This document shows positions 50,671-59,491 of a DNA stretch of 64,000 nucleotides, one piece after another (position 1 is the stretch's first letter; the number at the start of each line of letters is the position of its first letter). The notes beneath the pieces were generated by a model. That model saw nothing but the letters and a program-made list of their open reading frames with translations, was not told where the DNA came from and made no database searches. The DNA is taken from NCBI RefSeq assembly GCF_037404875.1, contig NZ_JBBELO010000034.1, positions 121,051-185,050 of the forward strand, written 5' to 3'. This DNA comes from Orlajensenia sp037404875 (GTDB lineage Bacteria > Actinomycetota > Actinomycetes > Actinomycetales > Microbacteriaceae). The translations under genes and the position numbers were made by a program.

Positions 50671-51762
50671 ATGTCGAATCACCGCACAACACCGCTCGCC
50701 TCCGTGCGCCGCGCCGCCGCACCCACGCTCGCCCAGCGCCTCGCCGTTCCGTCGTGGTCGTCGTGGAAGGCACTCGTGTCGCACATCGTCATCCCGCTGT
50801 TCCTCGCAACGGGCATGGCGCTCGCCTACCTCGGCGCGTTCCATGCTCCGAGTCCGCACAATTTGCCGGTGGCGGTCGTGGGGCAAGGGCCCGAGGCCAA
50901 GGTGTTCGCGCAGATGCTGAACGACAAGGCTCCCGACAAGCTCGACGTGAAGACGGTCGCCGATCACGCCACCGCAGAACGCCAGGTGCGCGATCGCGAT
51001 ATCAGCGCCGCGTACGAGAACGACGGGACGCACGCCACGCTCATCGTCGCCACCGCCGCTTCGGCCACGACAGCGGAGGTCACCCAGAAGCTGTTCCTGC
51101 CCATCGCGTACCAGCAGAACCTTCCGTTGCAGATCGATGACGTCGTGCCGGTCGGCAGCGGCGACGCCACGGGGCAGGGCCTGTTCTTCCTCATGGTCGC
51201 CCTCACCATTGGCGGCTACGCCAGTGCGATTGCGGTCGCCGCGGCCACCGTCGCGATGAAGGTGCTCTGGCGGTTCGCCGTTGCCGCCATCGTCTCCGGC
51301 GTGATCGCGGGAATCGGCCTCATCGTCGCCGGCCCCATCTTCAACGTCGTGACCGCCCAGCAGTGGCCGATCGGCCTCATGGCCTGGCTCTACGTGTTCG
51401 GCATCATCAGCATCGGCGTCGGGCTGCACCCGGTGCTCGGCAAGTGGACCACCCCGACGCTCACGTTCTTGTTCGTGATGCTGAACATCACCAGTTGTGG
51501 TGGCATCTTCGCCCAGCCGATGCAGCCGGCGCTCTTCTCGGGCCTGAATTCGTTCTGGAATGGTGCCGCCTGGATCGACGCTGTGCAGTCGCTGCTCTAC
51601 TTCCCGGGCCGCCAGTTCGGCTTCGACGGCCTGCGTCTGGCGCTGTGGGCGGCGGCGGGCATCACGCTCGTCGTCATCACGCACACGTGGAGCGTGCGCA
51701 AGCGTCGCCTGGCCGACGAGGCGATCCCCTTCACGGAGGAAGACGCGGTGATCGCGGCCTGA
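50671..51762 (+). CDS. ABC-2/YhgE-like membrane protein
   Basis: 363 residues. One helix near the N-terminus (HIVIPLFLATGMALAYLGAF), an outer domain of about 120 residues starting NLPVAVVGQGPEAKVFAQML, then about five helices (LFFLMVALTIGGYASAIAVA onward). This is the topology of YhgE/DUF3533 and ABC-2-type transport proteins, but it is much shorter than Pip/YhgE phage-receptor proteins and no ATPase is nearby. Under likely MarR control. A role in drug or solvent export is possible, not shown. Confidence 0.7.
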   Translation: MSNHRTTPLASVRRAAAPTLAQRLAVPSWSSWKALVSHIVIPLFLATGMALAYLGAFHAPSPHNLPVAVVGQGPEAKVFAQMLNDKAPDKLDVKTVADHATAERQVRDRDISAAYENDGTHATLIVATAASATTAEVTQKLFLPIAYQQNLPLQIDDVVPVGSGDATGQGLFFLMVALTIGGYASAIAVAAATVAMKVLWRFAVAAIVSGVIAGIGLIVAGPIFNVVTAQQWPIGLMAWLYVFGIISIGVGLHPVLGKWTTPTLTFLFVMLNITSCGGIFAQPMQPALFSGLNSFWNGAAWIDAVQSLLYFPGRQFGFDGLRLALWAAAGITLVVITHTWSVRKRRLADEAIPFTEEDAVIAA

Positions 51763-51793
51763 CTCCCGCCGCACGATGCTCGCTCGGGCGGCG

Positions 51794-53164
51794 CTAAACC
51801 CAGCGCTGCTCGAGCGAGTGCACCCCCGCCGGATGCGGCAGGGCCGCGGCCGCAAGGGCCGCGGCGACCTCGACGGCCTCGTCGCGCACCATGCCCACCG
51901 TCACGCGCACGAACTGCGGCGCACCGGCATCCGTCGCGAAGAAGGGCGTACCCGGCGCCACTCGGATGCCGGCGGCGGCCAGCTGCACGAGCGCCGAGCG
52001 CTCGTCGGCCACCGCGACCCAGGTGTTGATGCCGTCGGAACGGCCCGGCTTCAGTCCCCAGCCCTCGAGGGCGCTCGCGAGCGCACGCTGCCGCGCGTGG
52101 TACTGCCGCCTGGCCTCGGCGACTTCGGCCATCGACTGCCCGTCGGTGAGCAGGTCGTAGACGATGCGCTGCACCATGCGGCTGGTCCAGCCCGGTCCGA
52201 GCATGCGGCGGGCCACGATGCGGTCGAGGATCGCCGCCGGTCCGCCGAGCGCGGCAATGCGCAGGTCGGGTCCGTGCGACTTCGAGAAGCTGCGCACGTG
52301 CAGCACCTGTTCGGGCAGGTACTCGGCGAGGCTCACGTCCGCAGCCACCGCGATCTGCCCGGAGTGATCGTCTTCGAGCACGATGAGTCGCTCGCCGTTC
52401 GGATGCGACCGGATGACACGCGCCAGTTCGCGCGCCCGGTCCGCCGTCATCGAGACCCCGGTCGGATTCTGGGCGCGCGGCTGCAACAGCAGCGCGGCCG
52501 GCCGGCTCCCGAGCGCATCCCTCAGCGACGACGGCGTGATGCCCTGCTGGTCGAGGGCGACGGGCACGCGCACCGCTCCGAGAGCGTCGAGCAGGTCGAA
52601 GAAGTGCGGGAACCCCGGCGACTCCACGATCACGCGATCCCCGAATCGCACGACGGCGTCGAGTGATCGCGAGATCGCGTCGAGCGCGCCGTCGACCACG
52701 GTGAGTGCCTCCACCGTCGAGGGCCAGGCCGCACGCAGCACGCGCTCGAGTTCGGGGATGACGGGCAGGTCGTGGTAGCTCGGCGTCTCGGCGATGGCCG
52801 AGACGCGGGTGAGCGCCCGCTCGAGTTCGGGGAGCAGCTGCGGGTCGGGGGTTCCGCGCGAGAGGTCGAGCCGCAGCTCGCCGACGTATCCCGCCAGCCC
52901 CTTGGTGCGCGGCGGCAGCCAGGGCGCATCCGTGCTGCGCACGAAGGAACCGGCGCGGCCGCGAGAGACGATGAGTCCGGCGCGAGCGAGCGCCTGCCAG
53001 GCCTGGCTGACGGTGGCCGGACTCACTCCGAGGTCGGCTGCCATTTGGCGCACCGTCGGCAGCCGATCGCCGGGAGCGAGCTGGCCGTCGTGGATGAGTC
53101 GAGCCAGGGCGGCCGCGATCTCGGGAGGACTCTGGGCGTCGATCTGCACGATTCCACCCTGCAT
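51794..53164 (-). CDS. MocR-type GntR/aminotransferase regulator
   Basis: 456 residues. N-terminal winged helix of GntR type (IAAALARLIHDGQLAPGDRL; VRQMAADLGVSPATVSQAWQ) linked to a fold-type I aminotransferase domain with the PLP lysine K295 in VRSFSKSHGPDLRIA and the Asp-x-x-N-P-T-G block PRAQNPTG. MocR proteins sense PLP-reactive ligands, often amines or amino acids, and control divergent genes. Here the divergent operon makes and uses beta-alanine, so beta-alanine (as a PLP adduct) is a reasonable effector; inference. Confidence 0.88.
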   Translation of the reverse strand: MQGGIVQIDAQSPPEIAAALARLIHDGQLAPGDRLPTVRQMAADLGVSPATVSQAWQALARAGLIVSRGRAGSFVRSTDAPWLPPRTKGLAGYVGELRLDLSRGTPDPQLLPELERALTRVSAIAETPSYHDLPVIPELERVLRAAWPSTVEALTVVDGALDAISRSLDAVVRFGDRVIVESPGFPHFFDLLDALGAVRVPVALDQQGITPSSLRDALGSRPAALLLQPRAQNPTGVSMTADRARELARVIRSHPNGERLIVLEDDHSGQIAVAADVSLAEYLPEQVLHVRSFSKSHGPDLRIAALGGPAAILDRIVARRMLGPGWTSRMVQRIVYDLLTDGQSMAEVAEARRQYHARQRALASALEGWGLKPGRSDGINTWVAVADERSALVQLAAAGIRVAPGTPFFATDAGAPQFVRVTVGMVRDEAVEVAAALAAAALPHPAGVHSLEQRWV

Positions 53165-53191
53165 GCCTCTTGCCTCCTCTCGGAGGGGTGG

Positions 53192-53216
53192 TCACAATGA
53201 CTTACACGTACGTCAC
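53192..53216. promoter_or_regulatory. Candidate MocR operator cluster
   Basis: GTCACAATGAC (53192-53202) is a palindrome with GTCA/TGAC half-sites, and a further GTCA at 53213-53216 forms TGAC-N10-GTCA with imperfect symmetry throughout. It lies in the 194-base gap between the divergent mocR and pydC-like genes, nearer to mocR. Confidence 0.45.
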
Positions 53217-53358
53217 ACAGTGAAACAAAAGAGAAATGTTCACGCCGAACAATAACAGAACGGGCGACGAGGCTCGGAAGTTCGGCTCAACCCCTCGGCG
53301 TTGGTGATGTTGCGAAACGGATGCCAACGCCGGCTGATCTCGTGAGGAGACCCCCGGT

Positions 53359-54207
53359 ATGACTGTGGTTCGCGCAGCGATCACCCAGACCACGTGGACG
53401 GGCGACAAGGAATCGATGATCGCCAAGCATGAGCAGTTCGCCCGAGACGCCAAGGAGCAGGGCGCCGAGGTCATCTGCTTCCAAGAGCTGTTCTACGGCC
53501 CCTACTTCGGCATCACCGAAGACGCCAAGTACTACGACTACGCCGAACCCGCCGACGGACCCGTCGTGCAGCGCTTCGCCGCGCTGGCCAAGGAGCTCGG
53601 CCTCGTGATGATCCTGCCGATCTACGAGGAGGAGCAGCCGGGCGTGTACTACAACACGGCCGTGGTGGTGGATGCCGACGGCAGCATCCTGGGCAAGTAC
53701 CGCAAGCACCACATCCCGAACCTCGACAAGTTCTGGGAGAAGTTCTACTTCCGCCCCGGCAACCTCGGCTACCCCGTGTTCGACACGGCCGTGGGCAAGA
53801 TCGGCGTGTACATCTGCTACGACAGGCACTTCCCCGAGGGCTGGCGTGAGCTCGGCCTGAACGGCGCCCAGATCGTCTTCAACCCGAACGCGACCAAGCC
53901 CGCCCTCTCGAACCGGCTCTGGCAGATCGAGCAGCCCGCCGCGGCCGCGGCCAACGGCTACTTCATCGCCGCCCCGAACCGGGTGGGCAAGGAGGACAAC
54001 GAGTACGGCGACCTCGCCGTGAGCTTCTACGGCTCGAGCCAGTTCGTCGATCCAAGGGGAAACCTCGTCGGCGATTACGGGTCGGACCAGCACGAGGAGC
54101 TCGTCATCCGCGACCTCGACCTCGACCTCATCCGCGAGGTGCGCAACACCTGGCAGTTCTACCGGGACCGCAGGCCCGACTCGTACACCGCCATTCCCCA
54201 GCCGTAG
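53359..54207 (+). CDS. pydC: Beta-ureidopropionase / N-carbamoyl-beta-alanine amidohydrolase (nitrilase superfamily)
   Basis: 282 residues. The catalytic triad is present: E43 in CFQELFYGPYF, K116 in GKYRKHHIPN, C153 in YICYDRHFPEGW. KFWEKFYFRPGNLG is typical of the carbamoyl-beta-alanine branch. The enzyme hydrolyses N-carbamoyl-beta-alanine (or beta-aminoisobutyrate) to the beta-amino acid, CO2 and ammonia, the third reductive pyrimidine step. First gene of the operon; GAGGAG precedes the ATG. An N-carbamoyl-amino-acid (hydantoin) role remains possible. Confidence 0.85.
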   Translation: MTVVRAAITQTTWTGDKESMIAKHEQFARDAKEQGAEVICFQELFYGPYFGITEDAKYYDYAEPADGPVVQRFAALAKELGLVMILPIYEEEQPGVYYNTAVVVDADGSILGKYRKHHIPNLDKFWEKFYFRPGNLGYPVFDTAVGKIGVYICYDRHFPEGWRELGLNGAQIVFNPNATKPALSNRLWQIEQPAAAAANGYFIAAPNRVGKEDNEYGDLAVSFYGSSQFVDPRGNLVGDYGSDQHEELVIRDLDLDLIREVRNTWQFYRDRRPDSYTAIPQP

Positions 54208-54284
54208 CGGCAGCCGTCCCCGGAATCCGTTCTCTGCGCCTGTCGCAGGGGCTGCAGGCAACGACACGACCTAAGGAATCGCAC

Positions 54285-55721
54285 ATGGCAACAACCCTCA
54301 TCACCGGCGGAACAGTGGTCAGCGCGACCGGCCGCGGCGCGGCGGACGTGCTCATCGACGGCGAACGCATCGTCGCGGTGCTCGAGCCCGGTTCCCGGCT
54401 TCTCGGAACGGATGTCGCGGCATCCGTCGACACCGTCGTCGACGCGACCGGCAAGTACGTCATTCCCGGCGGCATCGACGCCCACACCCACATGGAGATG
54501 CCGTTCGGCGGCACCTTCGCCTCCGACACCTTCGAGACCGGAACCCGGGCGGCCGCGCACGGCGGAACCACGTCGATCGTGGACTTCATCGTGCAGTACC
54601 CCGACCAGAACATCCTCGAGCAGTACAACCTCTGGCACGAGAAGGCGGCCGGCAACTGCGCCATCGACTACGGCTTCCACCAGATCCTCTCCGACGTGCA
54701 GGACTCCTCGCTCACGGCGATGGACGAGCTGATCGCAGAAGGGGTGACGAGCTTCAAGCTGTTCATGGCCTACAAGGGCGTCTTCCTGAGCGACGACGGC
54801 CAGATCCTGCGGGCGTTCCAGAAGGGAGCGCAGAACGGCGCGATGATGATGATGCACGCCGAGAACGGCGCCATTATCGACGTTCTGGTGAAGCAGGCCA
54901 TCGAGGCGGGCAACACGTCGCCCTACTTCCACGGGCTCACCCGGCCCTGGCAGGCGGAGGAAGAGGCCACCCACCGGGCGATCATGATCGCCGACCTCAC
55001 CGGTGCTCCGCTCTACGTCGTGCACGTGAGCGCCAAGCAGGCGGTGGAGCAGATCGCCGCAGCTCGTGACAAGGGCCTCAACATCTTCGGCGAGACCTGT
55101 CCGCAGTACCTCTACCTCTCGCTCGAGGACCAGCTCGGGGCATCCAGTGAGCAGTGGGGCGACTTCGAGGGCGCAAAGTGGGTCTGCTCCACACCGCTGC
55201 GCTCCAAGGCCGAGGGCCACCAGCACCACATGTGGCAGTCGCTGCGCACCAACGACATCCAGATGGTCTCCACCGACCACTGCCCGTTCTGCATGAAGGG
55301 CCAGAAAGACATGGGAATCGGCGACTTCTCGAAGATCCCCAACGGCATCGGCTCCGTGGAACACCGCATCGACCTGATGTACCAGGGCGTCGTGACCGGG
55401 CAGATCACCCTCGAGCGCTGGGTGGAGCTCACGAGCACCACCCCTGCCCGCATGTTCGGCATGTACGGCAAGAAGGGGGTGATCCAACCGGGCGCCGACG
55501 GCGACGTGGTCGTCTACGACCCGAACGGGCACACCTCGATCGGCCTCGGCAAGACGCATCACATGAACATGGACTACTCGGCGTGGGAGGGCTTCGAGAT
55601 CGACGGTCACGTCGACACGGTCATCTCGCGCGGCAAGGTCATCGTCGACGACAACCGCTATCTCGGCACTAAGGGCGATGGCCGCTACGTCAAGCGCGGC
55701 CTGAGCCAGTACCTGGTCTGA
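54285..55721 (+). CDS. hydA: Dihydropyrimidinase / D-hydantoinase
   Basis: 478 residues, cyclic amidohydrolase. Metal ligands H67 and H69 in GIDAHTHMEMPFGG, the likely carboxylated lysine K164 in FKLFMAYKG, HAENG, VVHVSAKQA, and STDHCPF with the metal Asp. All residues for a binuclear zinc site are present. It opens dihydrouracil, dihydrothymine or 5-substituted hydantoins. It follows the amidohydrolase gene by 77 bases and precedes the luciferase-like gene by 11. Confidence 0.92.
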   Translation: MATTLITGGTVVSATGRGAADVLIDGERIVAVLEPGSRLLGTDVAASVDTVVDATGKYVIPGGIDAHTHMEMPFGGTFASDTFETGTRAAAHGGTTSIVDFIVQYPDQNILEQYNLWHEKAAGNCAIDYGFHQILSDVQDSSLTAMDELIAEGVTSFKLFMAYKGVFLSDDGQILRAFQKGAQNGAMMMMHAENGAIIDVLVKQAIEAGNTSPYFHGLTRPWQAEEEATHRAIMIADLTGAPLYVVHVSAKQAVEQIAAARDKGLNIFGETCPQYLYLSLEDQLGASSEQWGDFEGAKWVCSTPLRSKAEGHQHHMWQSLRTNDIQMVSTDHCPFCMKGQKDMGIGDFSKIPNGIGSVEHRIDLMYQGVVTGQITLERWVELTSTTPARMFGMYGKKGVIQPGADGDVVVYDPNGHTSIGLGKTHHMNMDYSAWEGFEIDGHVDTVISRGKVIVDDNRYLGTKGDGRYVKRGLSQYLV

Positions 55722-55732
55722 GAGGACGACGG

Positions 55733-56764
55733 ATGGAATTCGGAGCGGTGCTGCAGACCAACCCGCCGGCCTCGCGCACGGTGCAGCTGGCGAAGCTGGC
55801 CGAGAACCACGGCTTCACCCACGTGTGGACCTTCGACTCGCACCTGCTGTGGCAGGAGCCGTACGTGATCTACAGCCAGATCCTCGCCGAGACCCGCAAG
55901 GTCAAGGTGGGGCCCTTCGTCACCAACCCGGCGACGCGGGACTGGACCGTCACCGCATCCATCTTCGCGACGCTGAACGAGATGTACGGCAACCGCACCA
56001 TCTGCGGCATCGGTCGCGGCGACTCCGCCGTGCGCGTGACGAACGGCAAGCCGACCACGATGCGCGAACTGCGCGAGTCCATCCATGTCATCCGAGAGCT
56101 CGCCAATTCGCGGGCTGTCGAGTACAACGGGGCGAGCCTGCAGTTCCCGTGGAGTCGGGGCTCCCAGCTGGATGTTTGGGTCGCCGCCTACGGACCCCTC
56201 GCGCTCAAGCTCGCCGGGGAGGTCGGCGACGGCTTCATCCTGCAGCTGGCCGACGTCGACATCGCCGCGTGGATGATCAAGACGGTGCGCGAGGCCGCCG
56301 AGGCCGCCGGGCGTGACCCGATGGCTGTGAAGTTCTGCGTGGCCGCGCCGATGTACATCGGCGATGACTGGGAGCACATGCGCGAGCAGTGCCGCTGGTT
56401 CGGCGGAATGGTGGGCAACCATGTCGCCGACATCGTCGCCAAGTACGGTCCGTCGACGGGCTCGGGTGCGGACGCCGTGCCGCAGGCGCTGACCGACTAC
56501 ATCCGCGGCCGCCAGGACTACGACTACAACGAGCACGGCCGGGCGGGCAACACCCACACGGAGTTCGTGCCCGACGAGATCGTCGACCGATTCTGCCTTC
56601 TCGGAACCGCGGCCGAGCACATTGCCAAGCTCGAGCAACTGCGGGCCATCGGCGTCGACCAGTTCGCCGGCTACCTGCAGCACGACAACAAGGAGGAGAC
56701 GCTGCGCGTCTACGGCGAGACCGTGATCCCGGCCCTCTCCGACCACGTGACGGCGAAGGCGTGA
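55733..56764 (+). CDS. LLM-class F420/FMN oxidoreductase (TIGR03842-like)
   Basis: 343 residues, luciferase-like TIM barrel: HGFTHVWTFDSHLLWQEPYV, VKVGPFVTNPATRDWTVTAS, GIGRGDSAVRVTNGKPT, and VWVAAYGPLALKLAGEVGDG. It falls near the TIGR03842 (CPS_4043) group, which I recall near hydantoinase genes. Whether it uses F420 or FMN is not settled by sequence. In this operon it takes the place where a dihydropyrimidine dehydrogenase would be expected, so it may act on the ring. Tight spacing to hydA (11 bases) and the next permease. Confidence 0.8.
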   Translation: MEFGAVLQTNPPASRTVQLAKLAENHGFTHVWTFDSHLLWQEPYVIYSQILAETRKVKVGPFVTNPATRDWTVTASIFATLNEMYGNRTICGIGRGDSAVRVTNGKPTTMRELRESIHVIRELANSRAVEYNGASLQFPWSRGSQLDVWVAAYGPLALKLAGEVGDGFILQLADVDIAAWMIKTVREAAEAAGRDPMAVKFCVAAPMYIGDDWEHMREQCRWFGGMVGNHVADIVAKYGPSTGSGADAVPQALTDYIRGRQDYDYNEHGRAGNTHTEFVPDEIVDRFCLLGTAAEHIAKLEQLRAIGVDQFAGYLQHDNKEETLRVYGETVIPALSDHVTAKA

Positions 56765-56766
56765 GC

Positions 56767-57786
56767 ATGGCGGACGTTCGGCAGGATGCGGCACCCGGGG
56801 AGCCCGGACTGCTCGACCCCGCCGCGCCGCTGAAGGCGACGGATGCCGGTTCCGTGGGCACCGTGCCCACGCTCGTGGAGCGCCCATCGCGGCGATCGCG
56901 GGTTCGGTCCGGGCGTACCGGACGGGCTCGACGCGTCGCGCTCGGCGCAGCAGGAGTCGTTCTGCTCGCCGCGATCTGGGAATTCTACAAGGCGCTCGGC
57001 CCTGTCGACGGTGTCGTGATCGGCGGCATCACGGTGTTGCCCCGCACCTCGGACCTCGCGATGCCGCACGTCTGGACGATGATCGCCCGCCTGTTCGAGC
57101 CGGTATCGAGCATCGCGGGCGCCCCGCCGATGTGGCTGGCCGTGCTGCAGGCGTCCGCCTTCAGCCTCGGCATCGCGGCGGTCGGCTGGGTGACCGGCGT
57201 CATCGTCGGCTCGCTGCTGGCCCTTCTCATGCAGCGCTTCATCACGGCCGAGTCCGCCCTGCTGCCGTGGATCATCCTCAGCCAGACGGTGCCGCTCATC
57301 GCCATCGCGCCGCTCGTGCGGCGGTGGGGCTCGCAGATTTCGATCGGCGACTTCGAGTGGGCGCCGTGGATGTCGGTTGCACTCATCGCGAGCTACCTCG
57401 CCTTCTTCCCCGTATCGATCGGCGCCCTGCGGGGGCTGAACTCGCCTGACGCCAATCACGTCGAACTCATGCGCAGCTACGCCGTCGGCTGGTGGCGCAC
57501 CCTGCTCACGCTGCGACTGCCCGCGAGTGTTCCGTACCTGCTGCCGGCGCTTCGGCTCGCCGCCGCGAGCGCGGTGATCGGAGCCATCGTCGCGGAGGTC
57601 TCCATCGGCCTGCGTGGCGGCATCGGCCGCATGGTGGTCGAGTTCGCCGCCGCGGCTGGCGGCGACCCGGCCAAGCCCTGGGCGCCCATCTTCGGAGCCG
57701 TGCTCGTCGGCCTCGCCGCAGCCGGCATCGTCAGCCTGATCGGCGCGCTGCTGCGCCGCTACCGTCGTGGAGAGGTCACCGCATGA
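56767..57786 (+). CDS. ABC transporter permease A of the pyrimidine/hydantoin importer
   Basis: 339 residues from ATG 56767 (GAAGG seven bases upstream; GTG 56761 overlaps the previous stop but is too close to it). A soluble ~55-residue N-terminus, then about six helices; EAA loop SYAVGWWRTLLTLRLPASVP. BinPT-type permease of the sulfonate/nitrate/NMT1 import family. It ends with ATGA into the ATPase gene. Confidence 0.85.
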   Translation: MADVRQDAAPGEPGLLDPAAPLKATDAGSVGTVPTLVERPSRRSRVRSGRTGRARRVALGAAGVVLLAAIWEFYKALGPVDGVVIGGITVLPRTSDLAMPHVWTMIARLFEPVSSIAGAPPMWLAVLQASAFSLGIAAVGWVTGVIVGSLLALLMQRFITAESALLPWIILSQTVPLIAIAPLVRRWGSQISIGDFEWAPWMSVALIASYLAFFPVSIGALRGLNSPDANHVELMRSYAVGWWRTLLTLRLPASVPYLLPALRLAAASAVIGAIVAEVSIGLRGGIGRMVVEFAAAAGGDPAKPWAPIFGAVLVGLAAAGIVSLIGALLRRYRRGEVTA

Positions 57787-58643
57787 GCATCACCCAGCCT
57801 CAGGCATCCGGATCCGCCGCAGCCACGGCGGATGCCGCAGCCGCCGTGAGCGTCGCGCATGTGAGCCGGGTCTTCAGCGGCGGTCGGGACGCCGCCGTCA
57901 CCGCCCTCGACGACATCGAACTGAGCGTCGCGCCCGGCGAGTTCGTGAGCCTCATCGGCCCGAGCGGCTGCGGCAAGTCGACGCTGCTGCGCCTCATCGC
58001 CGACCTCGACAGCCCGACCTCCGGCGAGATCCGGGTGTTCGGCAAGACGGCGGCGAAGGCACGCGTCGACCAGGAGTACGGCATCGCCTTCCAGCAGGCC
58101 GGCCTGCTGCCGTGGCGCACGGTCGCCGCCAACATCGCCCTGCCCCTCGAACTGCACGGCACCCGCAAGCGCGAGCGCGACACCCGCGTGAGCGAGCTGC
58201 TCGAGATGGTGGGCCTGAGCGACTTCGGCGCCAGCTATCCCGACCAACTCTCGGGCGGAATGCAGCAGCGGGTGGCGATCGCGCGGGCGCTGGCCGAGAG
58301 CCCCCGCCTGCTGCTGATGGACGAGCCCTTCGGCGCGCTCGACGAGATGACGCGTGAACGCATGCAGAACGAGCTCGTGCGCATCTGCGCCGAGACGGAT
58401 GCCGCGGTCGTCTTCGTCACCCACTCCATTCCCGAGGCGGTCTTCCTCTCCAACCGCGTCGTGGTGATGTCGCCGCGGCCGGGTCGCGTGGTCGAGGTGC
58501 TGCCGGTGCGGCTGGGTTCCGCCGCCGACCGCGGCGAGGGACTGCGCGAGGAGGAGGGCTTCTTCGACGCGGTCAGCGCCGTGCGCGAAGCGCTGCACGG
58601 TCCGGTCGCCGCTCCTCACTCCTCCCGTCGGGAGCAGCGATGA
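57783..58643 (+). CDS. ABC transporter ATP-binding protein of the importer
   Basis: 286 residues from ATG 57783 (overlaps permease A). Walker A GPSGCGKSTLLRLIADLDSP, Q-loop AFQQAGLLPWRTV, signature LSGGMQQRVAIARAL, Walker B LLLMDEPFGALDEMTRER, switch VTHSIPEAVFL. It belongs to the nitrate/sulfonate/thiamine-precursor importer class. It overlaps permease B by four bases (ATGA). Confidence 0.9.
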   Translation: MSITQPQASGSAAATADAAAAVSVAHVSRVFSGGRDAAVTALDDIELSVAPGEFVSLIGPSGCGKSTLLRLIADLDSPTSGEIRVFGKTAAKARVDQEYGIAFQQAGLLPWRTVAANIALPLELHGTRKRERDTRVSELLEMVGLSDFGASYPDQLSGGMQQRVAIARALAESPRLLLMDEPFGALDEMTRERMQNELVRICAETDAAVVFVTHSIPEAVFLSNRVVVMSPRPGRVVEVLPVRLGSAADRGEGLREEEGFFDAVSAVREALHGPVAAPHSSRREQR

Positions 58644-59410
58644 GGCCGGCGGCGGGAACGACGAGGGCGGTGCTCGCTCCGCTGCTGCTCGGCGTGGCCG
58701 CCCTCGTGCTCTGGCAGCTGGCGGTCCTCGCCTTCGACATCAAGCCGTTCGTGCTCCCGAGTCCGCTGGAGATCTTCGCGCAGTTCACGAAGAACGTCGC
58801 AACCGTCTGGCAGGCGTGCCTCGTCACCGGTGCGAACGCGTTCATCGGGCTCGTGATCGGCGGCATCCTCGGAGTGGTGTTCGCCGTGCTCGCCGCGTTG
58901 CTGCCCGTGCTCGACGAGCTCAGCGTCGCCCTCGTCGCCGCGCTCAGCGTCATCCCGATCGTCGCCCTGGCTCCCGTGCTGTACTCGATGTTCGGCGCCG
59001 GCGCCGAGACCGCCCGCCAGATCGTGGCCGCGATCGCCGTCTTCATCCCCGTCTACCTCAACGCCCTGCGGGGATTCCGGCAGACCCGTGCGGTGCACCG
59101 CGACCTGATGCGCGCCTACGCGGCGGGGCCGTGGCAGCGCACCCGCACCGTGACGCTGCCGACCGCGACGCCGTTCATCTTCACCGGCCTGCGCATCGCG
59201 AGCTCGCTCGCCGTGATCTCGGCGCTCATCGCCGAGTACTTCGGCGGCCCCGTCGGCGGTCTCGGCAAGTCGATCACGTCCGCCGCGTCGAGCAGCAACT
59301 ACTCCCTCGCCTGGGCCTACGTGCTCGGCTCCATCATCCTCGGCCTGGTCTTCTACGGAGCGACCCTCGGGCTCGAGAGGCTTGCGTCCCGCCACCGGCC
59401 GGCCGCCTGA
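58640..59410 (+). CDS. ABC transporter permease B of the importer
   Basis: 256 residues, six helices; EAA loop MRAYAAGPWQRTRTVTLPTA. Second, different permease in the same importer, so the channel is probably a heterodimer with permease A. Overlaps the ATPase gene. Followed 81 bases later by the binding-protein gene. Confidence 0.86.
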   Translation: MRPAAGTTRAVLAPLLLGVAALVLWQLAVLAFDIKPFVLPSPLEIFAQFTKNVATVWQACLVTGANAFIGLVIGGILGVVFAVLAALLPVLDELSVALVAALSVIPIVALAPVLYSMFGAGAETARQIVAAIAVFIPVYLNALRGFRQTRAVHRDLMRAYAAGPWQRTRTVTLPTATPFIFTGLRIASSLAVISALIAEYFGGPVGGLGKSITSAASSSNYSLAWAYVLGSIILGLVFYGATLGLERLASRHRPAA

Positions 59411-59491
59411 GGGTCGCGGCGTCGCACCCACGAGGCAGACGCGCCGCACCTGTACCGCACCACACCACAGAGGCACCTGAAGGAGGAAGAC

